Below, piece by piece: positions 51,184 to 60,659 of a stretch of DNA of 64,000 nucleotides. Every line of letters begins with the position of its first letter. Position 1 is the stretch's first letter. A program made the position numbers and the translations under genes. This DNA comes from Hyphomonadaceae bacterium (GTDB lineage Bacteria > Pseudomonadota > Alphaproteobacteria > Caulobacterales > Hyphomonadaceae). The notes below the pieces were generated by a model. The model did no database searches and was not told the DNA's origin. It worked only from the letters and a program-made list of their open reading frames with translations. The DNA is taken from the NCBI GenBank assembly GCA_022844345.1, contig JALHLU010000001.1, forward strand, positions 62,001-126,000. The letters are read 5' to 3'.

Positions 51184-54100
51184 CTATTCCGCCGGCGGCG
51201 GCGGTTTCGGCTGGTGGCCTGCATTCTCGCCACGCCCTGCCAGCAGTTCGCGGTCGTCCGCAGTCGGCGTCGTCGCCAGCTTGGCTGCCCACGGATTGAT
51301 GAACCGTTCGAATTGGTCGACGAACGAGTAGACCACCGGCACGAGCACCAGCGACAGCACCGTTGATGAGATAAGGCCGCCGATGACCGCAATCGCCATC
51401 GGCTGACGGAAGCCGGCGCCTTCGCCAATCCCCAGCGCGGTGGGCAGCATACCAGCCGACATCGCAACCGTCGTCATGACGATCGGGCGCGCCCGCTCGC
51501 GGCAAGCCTCGAACAGCGCGTCATACGTGTTCTTGCCGCGTTGCTGCGCCTCGATCGCGAACTCGACCAGCAGGATCGCGTTCTTGGCGGCGATGCCAAG
51601 CAGCAGCACGCAGCCGATCATCACCGGCATCGAGATTTCCTTGCCCGTCAGCAACAGCGCCAGGAATGCGCCGGAGAAGGACAACGGAAGCGACGACAGG
51701 ATCACCATCGGCTTGAAGACAGATTTGAACAGCAGCACCATGACTGAGTAGATCAGGGCGACGCCCGCCATCAGCGCAATCACGATACCGCCGAACATCT
51801 GGGCTTCGGCCTGTTCGTTGCCAACCCTGGCGCGCGTGACGACAGCCGTACCGGCCGCTTCAGCCGCGAAGATGTCGCTCATGGTCTTGGTGCCATCGAC
51901 CGCCTCGGTCGCCTCGCCTGACGTGCGGCCAGGCGCAAAGTCCGCCTGAACCGACGCCATGCGTTTGCGGTAGAGCCGCTGGATCACGCCTGGGCCTGCT
52001 TCATATGACAGGTCGGCAACCGCGCCGAGTGTCGTCGAGCCGCCATTGAGGGTCGGAACACGAAGCTGCGAAAGCTGCTCCAGGTCGGTGCGGATCGAAT
52101 CCGGCAGCCGCACGCGGATCGAAAGTCTCCGCTCACCTTCCGAGAATTTCGGCGTGTTGGCCTCGATATCGCCCGCCGTCGCGATCCGTGCGACCTGCGC
52201 GATAGCGTCGGTCGAGACGTTGAGGCGCGCTGCCTCGCCTGCGCGCGGGCGAATGATCAGCTCGGGCCCAGGAGGTTCCGGCGACAGGCGCGGGTTCGCG
52301 ATGGCCTCAAGGTCCTTCATCTCGTTCAGGAGGGCCAACTGAGCCTTGTCTAGCGCCGCCGCATCGTCGCTGGTGAGCAGGACGTTGACGTCCGAACCAC
52401 CCGGACCGCCACCCGTCATCAGCGCGGTGACGCGGATGTCCGGGATCTGCTTGAGTTGGGGGCGGATGTATTGCTTCAGCTGTTCGGTCGACATCTTGTG
52501 ATGATCAACCATCACGACCGTCGCCGAGCCGGATGTCAGGCCCGATCCGCCGCCGCCGCCGCCGGCCGCGGCCGCCTGGCCGCCTGCACCGCCGGAGCCG
52601 ATGGAGATGAAGACGTCCTTCACATCAGGCTGCCGCATCAGCAGGTCGTTGAGCTCTGCCGACGAACGCTGCATCTGATCGCGCGTCGTGCCCGGCGGCG
52701 CTGAAATGTTGAACATGATGTAGCCAGGGTCTTCCGTCGGGATGAAGCCCTTGGGAAGCATCGCGACGAAGACGACTGTGGCGACGAACGAGAGGCCGCC
52801 GATCCCCGACGCCAGGATGCGGTGACGAAGCGCCCAGGCAAGCGTGACTTCGTAGAAGCCAGGCAGCTTGCGCACATCGACATGGTGCTTGGTTGGCTTC
52901 AGGAAGTAGGCTGCCATCAGCGGCGAAACCAGTCGCGCCACAAGCAGCGAGAAGACCACCGCCACGGCGACCGTGATGCCGAACTCGATGAAGAACTGCC
53001 CCGGCATCCCGCCCATGAACGACGTTGGCAGGAACACGACAACGATGGCCGCCGTGGTCGCCAGAACCGCAAGGCCGATCGCGTCTGCCCCCTCGATTGC
53101 CGCACGCAGGGGCGTGTATCCCGCCAGCGTTCGCTTCTGGATGTTCTCGATCTCGACAATCGCATCATCGACGAGAATCCCGATGACTAGCGTGAGAGCC
53201 AACAACGTCACGATGTTCAGCGAGAAACCCAGCATCCAGATGACGAAGAATGTCGGGATAAGCGACAGCGGCATGGCCAACGCGGCAATCACGGTCGCGC
53301 GCCAGTCGCGCAGGAACAGGAACACAACAAGCGCCGCCAGTATCATGCCCTCGATCAGCACGGCTTCCGTGGCATGGAAATTGGCCTTGGTGTCATCCGT
53401 CATCGAGAATATCTTGGTGATCTTCAGGCCGGGATTCTGGGCTTCAAGCCGCGCGATCGCCTCAAGCGAGCCGGTCTCGACATCGACTTCAGAAGCCGCG
53501 TCGACCTTGATGATGTTGAACCCGGCCACAGGCCGACCGTTCAGCAGCGAGAAGGATCGCACCTCGGCCGACCCATCGCCCACTTCAGCGACATCTGACA
53601 GGCGCACATAAGAGGAGCCGCCACGCAGCGGAATCGTGAGATTGCGCAGTTCATCGACAGTCAGCGTCTCGCCAAGCGTGCGGATTGTGGTTTCCGATCC
53701 GCCTACCGCCGCTCGGCCACCGCCATAGTTGCGATAATTGCGCTGCAGCGCATTGTTCACGTCGGCCGCGACCACGCCCAGCGCGTTCATGCGCACGGGG
53801 TCAAGTACGACGTTGATCTCGCGGTTGACCCCGCCGACGCGTGAAACCTGGCCGACACCGCGCACGCTCTGGAGCTCGCGCGCAATGCTGTCGTCGATGA
53901 ACCATGAGAGGTCGGTGGCCGACATGTCGGGGTGCGACACGGCAAACGTCATCAGAGCGCCGCCGGTGAAATCCAGGGCGCTGATGATGGGCGGCTGGAT
54001 CGATTGCGGCAGTTCGGTTCTTATCTGGTTGACGCGGGACTCAACGTCGTCCTTCGCCTTCTGCAGGTCGATGCCGATCTCGAACTGGATGATCGTCGTC

Positions 54101-54372
54101 GAAACGCCAAGCGTGACGGTGGACTGCATCACCTCGATGTTGGGCAGGCTCGCAATCGAATTCTCGACGATGCGCGTGACCTGGTTCTCGAGCTCTGTTG
54201 GGGCTGCCCCCTCCTGGATGACGGTGGCGACCACCATCGGGAAGGAGATGTTCGGAAACTGCTTCACGGGCAGGCGCGAGTAGGAATACACGCCGGCGAC
54301 AATCATGAGCGTGAAGGCGACCACAACCGGGATGGGGTTGCGGATCGCCCAGCTGGAAATTGGCAGGTTCAT
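51184..54372 (-). CDS. RND multidrug efflux transporter, inner-membrane subunit
   Basis: Protein of 1062 residues of the HAE1/AcrB-like family, with twelve membrane segments and two large periplasmic loops. MNLPISSWAIRNPIPVVVAF opens it and GILVDDAIVEIENIQK carries the paired Asp of the proton relay. GFIPTEDPGYIMFNISAPPG marks the start of the second loop, which contains a Gly/Ala run (about GGQAAAAGGGGGGSG) not typical of the family. It exports hydrophobic compounds with the adaptor encoded one base upstream. No TolC-like gene is in the operon, so an unlinked outer-membrane channel must serve it. Confidence 0.94.
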   Translation of the reverse strand: MNLPISSWAIRNPIPVVVAFTLMIVAGVYSYSRLPVKQFPNISFPMVVATVIQEGAAPTELENQVTRIVENSIASLPNIEVMQSTVTLGVSTTIIQFEIGIDLQKAKDDVESRVNQIRTELPQSIQPPIISALDFTGGALMTFAVSHPDMSATDLSWFIDDSIARELQSVRGVGQVSRVGGVNREINVVLDPVRMNALGVVAADVNNALQRNYRNYGGGRAAVGGSETTIRTLGETLTVDELRNLTIPLRGGSSYVRLSDVAEVGDGSAEVRSFSLLNGRPVAGFNIIKVDAASEVDVETGSLEAIARLEAQNPGLKITKIFSMTDDTKANFHATEAVLIEGMILAALVVFLFLRDWRATVIAALAMPLSLIPTFFVIWMLGFSLNIVTLLALTLVIGILVDDAIVEIENIQKRTLAGYTPLRAAIEGADAIGLAVLATTAAIVVVFLPTSFMGGMPGQFFIEFGITVAVAVVFSLLVARLVSPLMAAYFLKPTKHHVDVRKLPGFYEVTLAWALRHRILASGIGGLSFVATVVFVAMLPKGFIPTEDPGYIMFNISAPPGTTRDQMQRSSAELNDLLMRQPDVKDVFISIGSGGAGGQAAAAGGGGGGSGLTSGSATVVMVDHHKMSTEQLKQYIRPQLKQIPDIRVTALMTGGGPGGSDVNVLLTSDDAAALDKAQLALLNEMKDLEAIANPRLSPEPPGPELIIRPRAGEAARLNVSTDAIAQVARIATAGDIEANTPKFSEGERRLSIRVRLPDSIRTDLEQLSQLRVPTLNGGSTTLGAVADLSYEAGPGVIQRLYRKRMASVQADFAPGRTSGEATEAVDGTKTMSDIFAAEAAGTAVVTRARVGNEQAEAQMFGGIVIALMAGVALIYSVMVLLFKSVFKPMVILSSLPLSFSGAFLALLLTGKEISMPVMIGCVLLLGIAAKNAILLVEFAIEAQQRGKNTYDALFEACRERARPIVMTTVAMSAGMLPTALGIGEGAGFRQPMAIAVIGGLISSTVLSLVLVPVVYSFVDQFERFINPWAAKLATTPTADDRELLAGRGENAGHQPKPPPPAE

Positions 54373-54373
54373 A

Positions 54374-55528
54374 TTACTCGTCTCCAGCCGCGGCGGCCTG
54401 GCCTGGTACGTCCTCGGTTGGCTTGATCACGTCGCCGTCCAGCGTGAAGGCCGATCCCGTCGCCAGCACGCGCGAGCCCGCAGGCGGCCCATCGATCAGC
54501 TGCACAAAGTCGCCCGAGCGCTGGCCAAGCTTGACCGGTGTCTGACGAACGGTGTTGGCGTCATCCACAAGCATGACGGACGCGCCGCCGGCCTCGTAGC
54601 GGACCGCACTGGCGGGCACGGCCAGAACGCCCGGCGAGGAGGCGTTGAACCGGGCTTCGGCAAAGCTGCCGGGGCGGAGATCGACGTCATACGGCAGCTC
54701 GATGCGCGCACGGCCAAGATTGGTGTTCACGTCAACCCGGGGCGAGATGAAGCGGACCTTGCCCGTGATGTGCTCGCCCGTGCCGAGCATCACGTTCACA
54801 GTGTCGCCGATCTTCACATGGGCCAGCGCGGCATCCGGCATTTCGGCGTCGAGTTCGATCAGACCTTCGCGCGCAATTCGGAAGTACGGCGTCACGCCGA
54901 CGGACGAGATGTCACCGGGACGGAGGGTCCGCTGCAGGACGACGCCCGCCACCGGCGCGCGCAGCACCATGCGCGACTGGCGAATCTTCATCTCGTTCAC
55001 CGCAGCCTGGGATGCTCCGAGAGAGGCTTCGGCCGAAGCTGCTTCCATGCGGCGCTGTTCGAGCAGTTCCTTGGAGAAGGCGCCTTCCAGTTGCAGCGAT
55101 TCTGCGCGTTGCAGCTGGCTGACCTTGAATTCCACGTTCGCCTTCTGGGTCGCCAGCGTCGCTTCGGCTTGCGCGATCTGGGCCTGCAGCAGGGCATCGT
55201 CCAGCTTGGCCATCGCCTGACCCTGCTTAACCCAGTCACCCTCGTCCACATAGACGGCGGCCACGCGATAGCCCGGAAGCTCCGATCCGACAGCGGCTTC
55301 CTCGCGAACGACCAGGCGGCCAGCGGCCAGAACCTCGTCGGAAAGGTCCCGCAACTCCACATGGGTGATCCGCATCGCCTGGGCGCCGGACGTGTCGGTG
55401 GCGGCTTTGGTACCGTCAGCCGCCTCTTCGGCTGGCGCAGGCTTGCCGCCGCATGCGTGGAGCGTGAAGGCCATCATGCCGACGCCGGCGATGGCGGCTG
55501 CGGACGTGAACTTGTGGCGCATCGTCAT
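54374..55528 (-). CDS. RND efflux periplasmic adaptor (membrane fusion protein)
   Basis: Protein of 384 residues. The signal MMAFTLHACGG ends in a lipobox, so it is probably lipid-anchored. LPGYRVAAVYVDEGDWVKQGQ is the lipoyl half-motif, followed by a helical hairpin (LQAQIAQAEATLATQKANVEF), a second lipoyl half (RMVLRAPVAGVVLQR) and barrel domains. It bridges the RND pump and an outer-membrane channel. First gene of the operon; the divergent TetR gene at 55945 probably controls it. Confidence 0.93.
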   Translation of the reverse strand: MTMRHKFTSAAAIAGVGMMAFTLHACGGKPAPAEEAADGTKAATDTSGAQAMRITHVELRDLSDEVLAAGRLVVREEAAVGSELPGYRVAAVYVDEGDWVKQGQAMAKLDDALLQAQIAQAEATLATQKANVEFKVSQLQRAESLQLEGAFSKELLEQRRMEAASAEASLGASQAAVNEMKIRQSRMVLRAPVAGVVLQRTLRPGDISSVGVTPYFRIAREGLIELDAEMPDAALAHVKIGDTVNVMLGTGEHITGKVRFISPRVDVNTNLGRARIELPYDVDLRPGSFAEARFNASSPGVLAVPASAVRYEAGGASVMLVDDANTVRQTPVKLGQRSGDFVQLIDGPPAGSRVLATGSAFTLDGDVIKPTEDVPGQAAAAGDE

Positions 55529-55732
55529 GTTTTTTGTCCTTGCGCTTGGATCGGGGAGGTATGCGTTTCTTGTGGGTAGGCGTGATGCAAAACTTGAGGC
55601 GAGGCTTTGCTCAGTAAGCGCTCAACCGCCTCAGGGACGGATGACAACCGCAGAAAACGACGCGCGCCGACAGGAATTCTGTCCGCCCCTTCGCCCCGAG
55701 TACCTGCCCGACGAACAGCATGTGTGGCTGCG

Positions 55733-55756
55733 CGCCCCCCTGCGACAGGGGGGGCG
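55733..55756. repeat. C/G-tract hairpin, REP-like
   Basis: CGCCCCCCTG-CGA-CAGGGGGGGCG forms a ten-pair stem with a single bulged G and a three-base loop. It resembles the C-tract/G-tract stems of the elements at 23381 and 42260 but lacks the second unit. It is intergenic, 200 bases upstream of the adaptor start on its strand. Confidence 0.5.
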
Positions 55757-55895
55757 GCATTATTCTTTGGCGCAACAGCGCTCGCGTCCGCGCTTGCGGA
55801 CGTTGCGTCGTTGCCGGCCGGGGTCTCTAGGGGGAGGTCCATCGCGCCCAACTCGGAAACTCTGGCGTTTCCCTATCTCATTCTGTTATACACTG

Positions 55896-55930
55896 CAAAC
55901 GTGGTGTTCTTGTTAAGCTGATCACGTTTG
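55896..55930. promoter_or_regulatory. Candidate TetR operator of the RND efflux system
   Basis: CAAACGTG at 55896-55903 and CACGTTTG at 55923-55930 are perfect inverted arms separated by 19 bases, 15 bases before the TetR ATG and just downstream of TATACA. Location and symmetry point to autorepression; an effect on the divergent efflux operon is inferred. Confidence 0.55.
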
Positions 55931-55944
55931 GTAATTCCGGAGCC

Positions 55945-56553
55945 ATGATGCAGGTCCTTGAGGAAGCCGCCCCCCTGGACTCGCCCCGCGAGCGAATCCT
56001 GGCCGCCGCGCGGAAGATCTTCCTGGATGGCCCGCCGGAGCAGGCGACCATGGACGCGGTGGCCCACCAGGCCGGCATGTCCAAGAAGACGATTTACCGC
56101 GAATTCAAGAGCCAGGTTGAGCTTCTTACGGCTCTGCTCATCGAGAACGCAGCGGACATGGGGCCGGTGCTTCCGCCCGGCGCGAACGACGACATCGAGT
56201 TAGAGCTATATGGCGTGCTCGTCCGCATGGTTACGCATTTCACCTCCCCCCGCTCCATGGCTCTCGCCCGCTTGATCATTTCGGAAGTGAGACGTTATCC
56301 AGAGCTGATGAGCGCCACAAAACCGAAGGGCTTCCCCCGTGAACTCCTGGCCGATTGGCTCGCCGCCCCTGTCGTGCGGGCGAAATTCCAGATTGAGGAC
56401 CCCGATGACGCCGCCGCCATGCTGTTCGGGATGGTGATGCAGGATTCGGGTTTCAAGCTGCTGGTCCTCAACACAGCAACCCTGCCCCAGCACCTGATCG
56501 AGGCCCGCGCCCGCCGCGCCGTGCAGATATTCCTGCGCGGCGTCAGGAAATAG
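55945..56553 (+). CDS. TetR family regulator, probable repressor of the RND pump
   Basis: Protein of 202 residues. The HTH is SPRERILAAARKIFLDGPPEQATMDAVAHQAGMSKKTIYREFKSQ, cut here as DAVAHQAGMSKKTIYREF for the recognition part. The C-terminal ligand domain has the AefR/TetR_C-like segment MALARLIISEVRRYPEL and a closing AVQIFLRGVRK. Divergent placement next to an RND operon is the classical AcrR/TtgR arrangement. GGAG upstream supports ATG 55945 or 55948. Confidence 0.9.
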   Translation: MMQVLEEAAPLDSPRERILAAARKIFLDGPPEQATMDAVAHQAGMSKKTIYREFKSQVELLTALLIENAADMGPVLPPGANDDIELELYGVLVRMVTHFTSPRSMALARLIISEVRRYPELMSATKPKGFPRELLADWLAAPVVRAKFQIEDPDDAAAMLFGMVMQDSGFKLLVLNTATLPQHLIEARARRAVQIFLRGVRK

Positions 56554-56555
56554 AC

Positions 56556-56584
56556 GAGGGCCGGCCCACGGGTCACCGGCCCTC
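56556..56584. terminator. Hairpin between convergent genes
   Basis: GAGGGCCGG and CCGGCCCTC form a perfect nine-base stem with an eleven-base loop, three bases after the TetR stop and 24 before the stop of the convergent secreted gene. There is no T-run, so termination is probable but not certain. Confidence 0.45.
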
Positions 56585-56607
56585 TCAAGTCATCGACTGG
56601 GCCGCCA

Positions 56608-57786
56608 TCACTCGCCTTCTTCGTCCAGCGCCGTATCGAGCCCCTGGTTCATGCCGACGAGAATGCCGGGAAGCGCGTGGTTCCCCTCATGGCAGGCGTA
56701 TTCGTAGATTTCTTCGGTCGACTTGCGCATCGGCATCTGGCCCGTCCACGTCTGCGTGTAGCTGATCGGGTCGATCACCTCGAAGGTGTAGTCGATCTCG
56801 ACATCCGACGCGCGCCGGAAGCGCTCAATGACCTTGCCCTCTTTCGACAGCGGGATACGGCCGCGCGCCTGCAGCCGGTGCGGGTTGCGGGTTTCCACCA
56901 CCAGCGTGTCACCTTCCCACCAGCCGATAGAATCGCCAAACCATGGCTCGATATTGCCGGGCAGCCGCACCTCAACTTCGCCGGGCTTCTGGATGCGCAC
57001 GATGCGGACATCGTGATTCATCTCGATCTCGAGCATCACGTGGTCAGGCGTCTGCACGATGCGGATATGGTTGTTGTACATCGCATTGGTCAGCGGCGGC
57101 CCGCCCTGGTTCGCAAACGACACGAGGCAGCGGTCGCCCAGCGTGCGGATTTCTGGGCCGGTGTTCACAACTGACGTCGCCGCCGCCATGCGCGAGCCCG
57201 CCGCGCTGGTGCCAGCGCGGTTATAGGGGATCTGGCCGTTCGCGGGCGAAGTGATCCAGGACGAGCGCCACTCGCCGTTCACTTTGGCGAACTCCGAACC
57301 CGGATCGATCCAGAACGCGTTGTAGCCGGCGTCGGCGTTCTTGTCCGTGAACACGCCCGCGTTTGGGTCTGTGCGGCGCTGTGAATCGCGGAACGAAGCC
57401 GTATAGCCGGCGCGCGAAGTCGCCTCACGAATCTTCTCAGCCGGGATCACCAGCGTGTCGACGCCCACATTGGCGTTGCGGCCGGTACCGCGTGTGAGCG
57501 TGGTCAGCGACGCAGTGGACCACACGCCCTGCAAGTCGGGCTTCCCCTCCGCCGTGCGCGGCGTCTTGTAGTTCGGATCCCACGGCCCGAGATCGCGAAA
57601 ATACGGGATGGGGCTGACAAAAGCCTTGTCGCCGGCGATCGTCGTGGGCCCCTCGATTGGCGCTGCATTGTCGTCAGCGAAGCCCACACCGGAGCCAGCG
57701 CCCTGGCGCTGCGCGTACGCAGGCTGCATTGCCATAAGCACGGCGCCGATCGCTGCAACCGAAGCCGCCAGTATGGGTCGTTTCAT
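56608..57786 (-). CDS. Secreted protein of unnamed family (paralogue 3 of 3)
   Basis: Protein of 392 residues, the longest of the three, with signal peptide MKRPILAASVAAIGAVLMAMQPAYA. An extra 50-residue segment (GVGFADDNAAPIEGPTTIAG) follows before the shared start TAEGKPDLQGVWSTASL. Shared blocks are SSWITSPANGQIP, NNHIRIVQTPDHVMLEIEM, FGDSIGWWEGDTLVVETRN and YACHEGNHALPGIL. Function unknown; probably periplasmic. The C-terminus is acidic (ALDEEGE). Not near a TonB receptor, unlike paralogue 1. Confidence 0.85.
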   Translation of the reverse strand: MKRPILAASVAAIGAVLMAMQPAYAQRQGAGSGVGFADDNAAPIEGPTTIAGDKAFVSPIPYFRDLGPWDPNYKTPRTAEGKPDLQGVWSTASLTTLTRGTGRNANVGVDTLVIPAEKIREATSRAGYTASFRDSQRRTDPNAGVFTDKNADAGYNAFWIDPGSEFAKVNGEWRSSWITSPANGQIPYNRAGTSAAGSRMAAATSVVNTGPEIRTLGDRCLVSFANQGGPPLTNAMYNNHIRIVQTPDHVMLEIEMNHDVRIVRIQKPGEVEVRLPGNIEPWFGDSIGWWEGDTLVVETRNPHRLQARGRIPLSKEGKVIERFRRASDVEIDYTFEVIDPISYTQTWTGQMPMRKSTEEIYEYACHEGNHALPGILVGMNQGLDTALDEEGE

Positions 57787-57919
57787 GATCCTCGCTCCCT
57801 CTCTTGCGCCGCGGCTTTTGTGGCCATCCGCTGTTCGCGTGGCGGCAACCTACGGGCGGTCGCCGCCCGCTGTCGAGCGCGACGCGAACGTCAGCGCGGC
57901 CACTTCCGCGTGAACGCCG

Positions 57920-58297
57920 TCAGACCTGACTTAGCGGCGACAGCAGCATCCATACGCCCTCCCGCTCCGCCGGACGGCGCTCCACCAGCAGCCGGGCCAC
58001 CTGGCTGTCGTCGTGGAAGGCGGCGCCCGTCGCGCTGTCGAGCATCGCCTTGGCGAGATTGTCGAGGTCCATGTGCGGCGGGTCGCCGGTGAACTCCATC
58101 ACGATATGGGCCGACCAGTCGCCCCAGCGTGGCCGTACCGGAAACCGCAACCGGAAGAAGTCCTTGAGCAGCGGCTTGTAGTATTTGGCCTGAGTTGTGA
58201 GGCCCTCGACCTGCACTTCGAGCGTACCGTCCTTCTCAAGACGCGCCCGCACCTTGCCGTGCCGGGTCCACAGAGCCTCGCTGTCGGATGATGGCAT
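57920..58297 (-). CDS. RusA-like Holliday junction resolvase family protein
   Basis: Protein of 125 residues. HMDLDNLAKAMLDSATGAAFHDDSQVARLLVERR contains the RusA metal-binding aspartates (DxDN and DD) in the right order, and the N-terminal VQVEGLTTQAKYYKPLLKDFF forms the first strand-helix unit. RusA enzymes cut four-way DNA junctions and are usually of phage origin. No other phage gene is in view, so this may be a domesticated copy. The ATG at 58297 is preferred over an Arg-rich extension. Confidence 0.75.
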   Translation of the reverse strand: MPSSDSEALWTRHGKVRARLEKDGTLEVQVEGLTTQAKYYKPLLKDFFRLRFPVRPRWGDWSAHIVMEFTGDPPHMDLDNLAKAMLDSATGAAFHDDSQVARLLVERRPAEREGVWMLLSPLSQV

Positions 58298-58446
58298 GCC
58301 CGTCCCCGGCTTCCTGCTCAATGGACCGGTATAGCCGTCCGTGCGGGCGGCGCCACGCCCCGCCCCGCGCCAAGCGACACCGCTTGAACGCAAGGCGCGG
58401 CGGGTCTAGGTCCTGCCCACAATTCTGACCACTGGGAGCTGTACTG

Positions 58447-59841
58447 ATGGCCGCGAATAACCGCACCGAAACGGATACTTTTGGCCCGATCGAGGTCGCG
58501 GCTGACCGGTATTGGGGCGCGCAGGCGCAGCGTTCGCTCGGAAACTTCAAGATCGGCTGGGAAAAGCAGCCCGCCCCGATCGTCCGCGCCCTGGGCATCG
58601 TCAAGCGCGCCGCCGCCGAAGCGAATATGGAGCTGGAAAAGCTCGACCCCAAACTCGGCAAGACCATCGTCAAAGCGGCGCAGGAAGTCATCGACGGCAA
58701 GCTGAACGATCACTTCCCCCTCGTCGTCTGGCAGACAGGGTCAGGCACCCAGTCCAACATGAACGCCAACGAGGTGATCTCGAACCGCGCCATCGAGATG
58801 CTGGGCGGCGTGATGGGCTCGAAGAAGCCCGTCCACCCGAACGACCACGTCAATATGAGCCAGTCGTCGAACGACACCTTCCCGACCGCGATGCACATCG
58901 CCTGCGCCGAACAAATCTCGACCGACCTTCTCCCTGCCCTTGAGCATCTGCATGCCGCGCTGAAGGCCAAGTCGAAAGCCTGGGCCAAGATCATCAAGAT
59001 CGGCCGTACGCACACACAGGATGCAACGCCGCTCACCCTCGGCCAGGAATTCGGCGGTTACGCCAAGCAGATCGAGAACGGTATCGCGCGCATCAAGTCG
59101 ACCATGCCCTCGCTGATGGAACTGGCGCAGGGCGGCACCGCCGTCGGCACCGGCCTCAACGCGCCGAAAGGCTTCGACAAGCTGGTCGCCGCTAAGATCG
59201 CGGAGATCACCGGCCTCGCATTCAAGACGGCGCCGAACAAGTTCGAAGCGCTCGCCGCACACGATGCGATGGTGATGAGTCATGGCGCGATCACCACGGT
59301 CGCCGCGTCCTGCTTCAAGATCGCCAACGACATCCGCTTCCTCGGGTCGGGCCCGCGCGCGGGCCTCGGCGAACTGGCGCTACCCGAGAACGAACCCGGC
59401 TCATCAATCATGCCGGGCAAGGTGAATCCGACGCAGTGCGAAGCCCTCACGCAGGTCTGCGCCCATATCATGGGCAACAACGCCGCCATCGCGTTCGCTG
59501 GATCGCAAGGCCATTTCGAACTCAACGTCTTCAACCCGATGATGGCCTACAACTTCCTGCAGTCCGTCCGCCTGCTTGCTGACGCCGCGATCTCGTTCAC
59601 CGACAACTGCGTCGTCGGCATCGAGCCGCGCATCGACAATATCGCGAAGGGCGTCGAGAACTCGCTGATGCTGGTCACCGCCCTCAACGAACGCCTCGGC
59701 TACGACGCCTGCGCCAAGATCGCGAAGACCGCCCACAAGAACGGCACGACGCTGCGCGAGGAAGCCGTCGGCGGCGGCTATCTGACCGACGCCGAGTTCA
59801 CGAAATTGGTGCGCCCGGAGAAGATGATCGGGCCGAAATAG
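58447..59841 (+). CDS. fumC: Class II fumarate hydratase
   Basis: Protein of 464 residues, standard length. [49 protein letters not shown] and the signature [16 protein letters not shown] are all present, with the catalytic Ser in the last. It hydrates fumarate to malate in the TCA cycle, in the cytosol. Its last codons ([10 protein letters not shown]-like [10 protein letters not shown]) occur again in a decayed copy about 900 bases downstream. Confidence 0.97.
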   Translation: MAANNRTETDTFGPIEVAADRYWGAQAQRSLGNFKIGWEKQPAPIVRALGIVKRAAAEANMELEKLDPKLGKTIVKAAQEVIDGKLNDHFPLVVWQTGSGTQSNMNANEVISNRAIEMLGGVMGSKKPVHPNDHVNMSQSSNDTFPTAMHIACAEQISTDLLPALEHLHAALKAKSKAWAKIIKIGRTHTQDATPLTLGQEFGGYAKQIENGIARIKSTMPSLMELAQGGTAVGTGLNAPKGFDKLVAAKIAEITGLAFKTAPNKFEALAAHDAMVMSHGAITTVAASCFKIANDIRFLGSGPRAGLGELALPENEPGSSIMPGKVNPTQCEALTQVCAHIMGNNAAIAFAGSQGHFELNVFNPMMAYNFLQSVRLLADAAISFTDNCVVGIEPRIDNIAKGVENSLMLVTALNERLGYDACAKIAKTAHKNGTTLREEAVGGGYLTDAEFTKLVRPEKMIGPK

Positions 59842-59864
59842 CAATAACAATTTGGGGGTCCACT

Positions 59865-60614
59865 TTGGGCGTCGATCTCTACGCTGGCCCGCTCGCCAGG
59901 TACTATTCTGGCGAATGGGAAACGCAGGCGGCAGCTTGGGCGCGAGCAAATGGGGTCGCGTTCGAGACAGTCTATTCGAGCAGTCCACCCAACCGGCTCA
60001 GTCCAGATGAAAGCGCCGAAGCGGTTCAGGCGTTTCGAACCAGAGTCGCGCCGAAGCTGGGCGTATTGCCCCAATGGTCAAAAGCCTCTGATCCCTACGA
60101 AATCTATCAACTACGCGCGGAGGGATTTAGTAGTGTTGTGCTCGCCGCGGCCCTTCTCCATCGTCCGGAGCTGAAGCGGCCGACAAAGATACCCGTCGAT
60201 ATCCAAGAGCATCCGGCAGTCTCCGAAGCATCAACGCGGGGCTACTATATCGGCCCGATGGCAGCGTTCGAAGCGCAGGTCATCGTTCCGGGAGAAGAGC
60301 CGCGCATTTGCGGCGAAACGGACTGTCGAGGAGGCGACGTTGTCGTCGTCACCCTTTCGGTACTGCAAGATGCCGTCGAAGCCGTTCGGGTGTTCCTTGG
60401 ATTTTCCGCACAGCAGCTCGATGCAATCTTGGCAAAAGGCCCACCAGAGTCAGGACCCGAGATCGCAGTCCCAGCCAAGACCGGCTGGATCTTCTCGAAG
60501 CCCAAGTACGTTCAGGACGAATTTTTGGAATGGGCTGGCTGGGGGCTTGCTTGCTTTCGCGCATGCGCCCGCTTCGCACAAGATACCGGTGCTGCGATCA
60601 TCCGAGACGAATAG
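59865..60614 (+). CDS. Hypothetical protein inserted after fumC
   Basis: Protein of 249 residues starting at TTG 59865 (MGVDLYAGPLARYYSGEWET), 23 bases after fumC, with TGGGGG upstream. VDLYAGPLARYYSG is reminiscent of a conserved but uncharacterised bacterial family. The middle (VSEASTRGYYIGPMAAFEAQVIVPGEEPRI) and VVVTLSVLQDAVEAVRVFLGF are unremarkable. Codon use is less GC-biased than in fumC. A decayed copy of the fumC end lies directly after it, so it probably entered by insertion or recombination at fumC. No function assignable. Confidence 0.75.
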   Translation: MGVDLYAGPLARYYSGEWETQAAAWARANGVAFETVYSSSPPNRLSPDESAEAVQAFRTRVAPKLGVLPQWSKASDPYEIYQLRAEGFSSVVLAAALLHRPELKRPTKIPVDIQEHPAVSEASTRGYYIGPMAAFEAQVIVPGEEPRICGETDCRGGDVVVVTLSVLQDAVEAVRVFLGFSAQQLDAILAKGPPESGPEIAVPAKTGWIFSKPKYVQDEFLEWAGWGLACFRACARFAQDTGAAIIRDE

Positions 60615-60659
60615 AACCAATTCGAACGGCGGCTGACCCTGCTGCGTGATCGTCGCTGG

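Larger units (their letters stand above)
55529..55944. other. Intergenic control region between RND operon and TetR gene
   Basis: This 416-base region has no convincing gene. It holds a C/G-tract hairpin (55733-55756), an inverted repeat likely to be the TetR operator (55896-55930), an AT-rich TTCTGTTATACACTGC that contains a possible -10 (TATACA) and an imperfect palindrome ACAGGAATTCTGT near 55668. Promoters for both directions are expected here. Confidence 0.5.
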
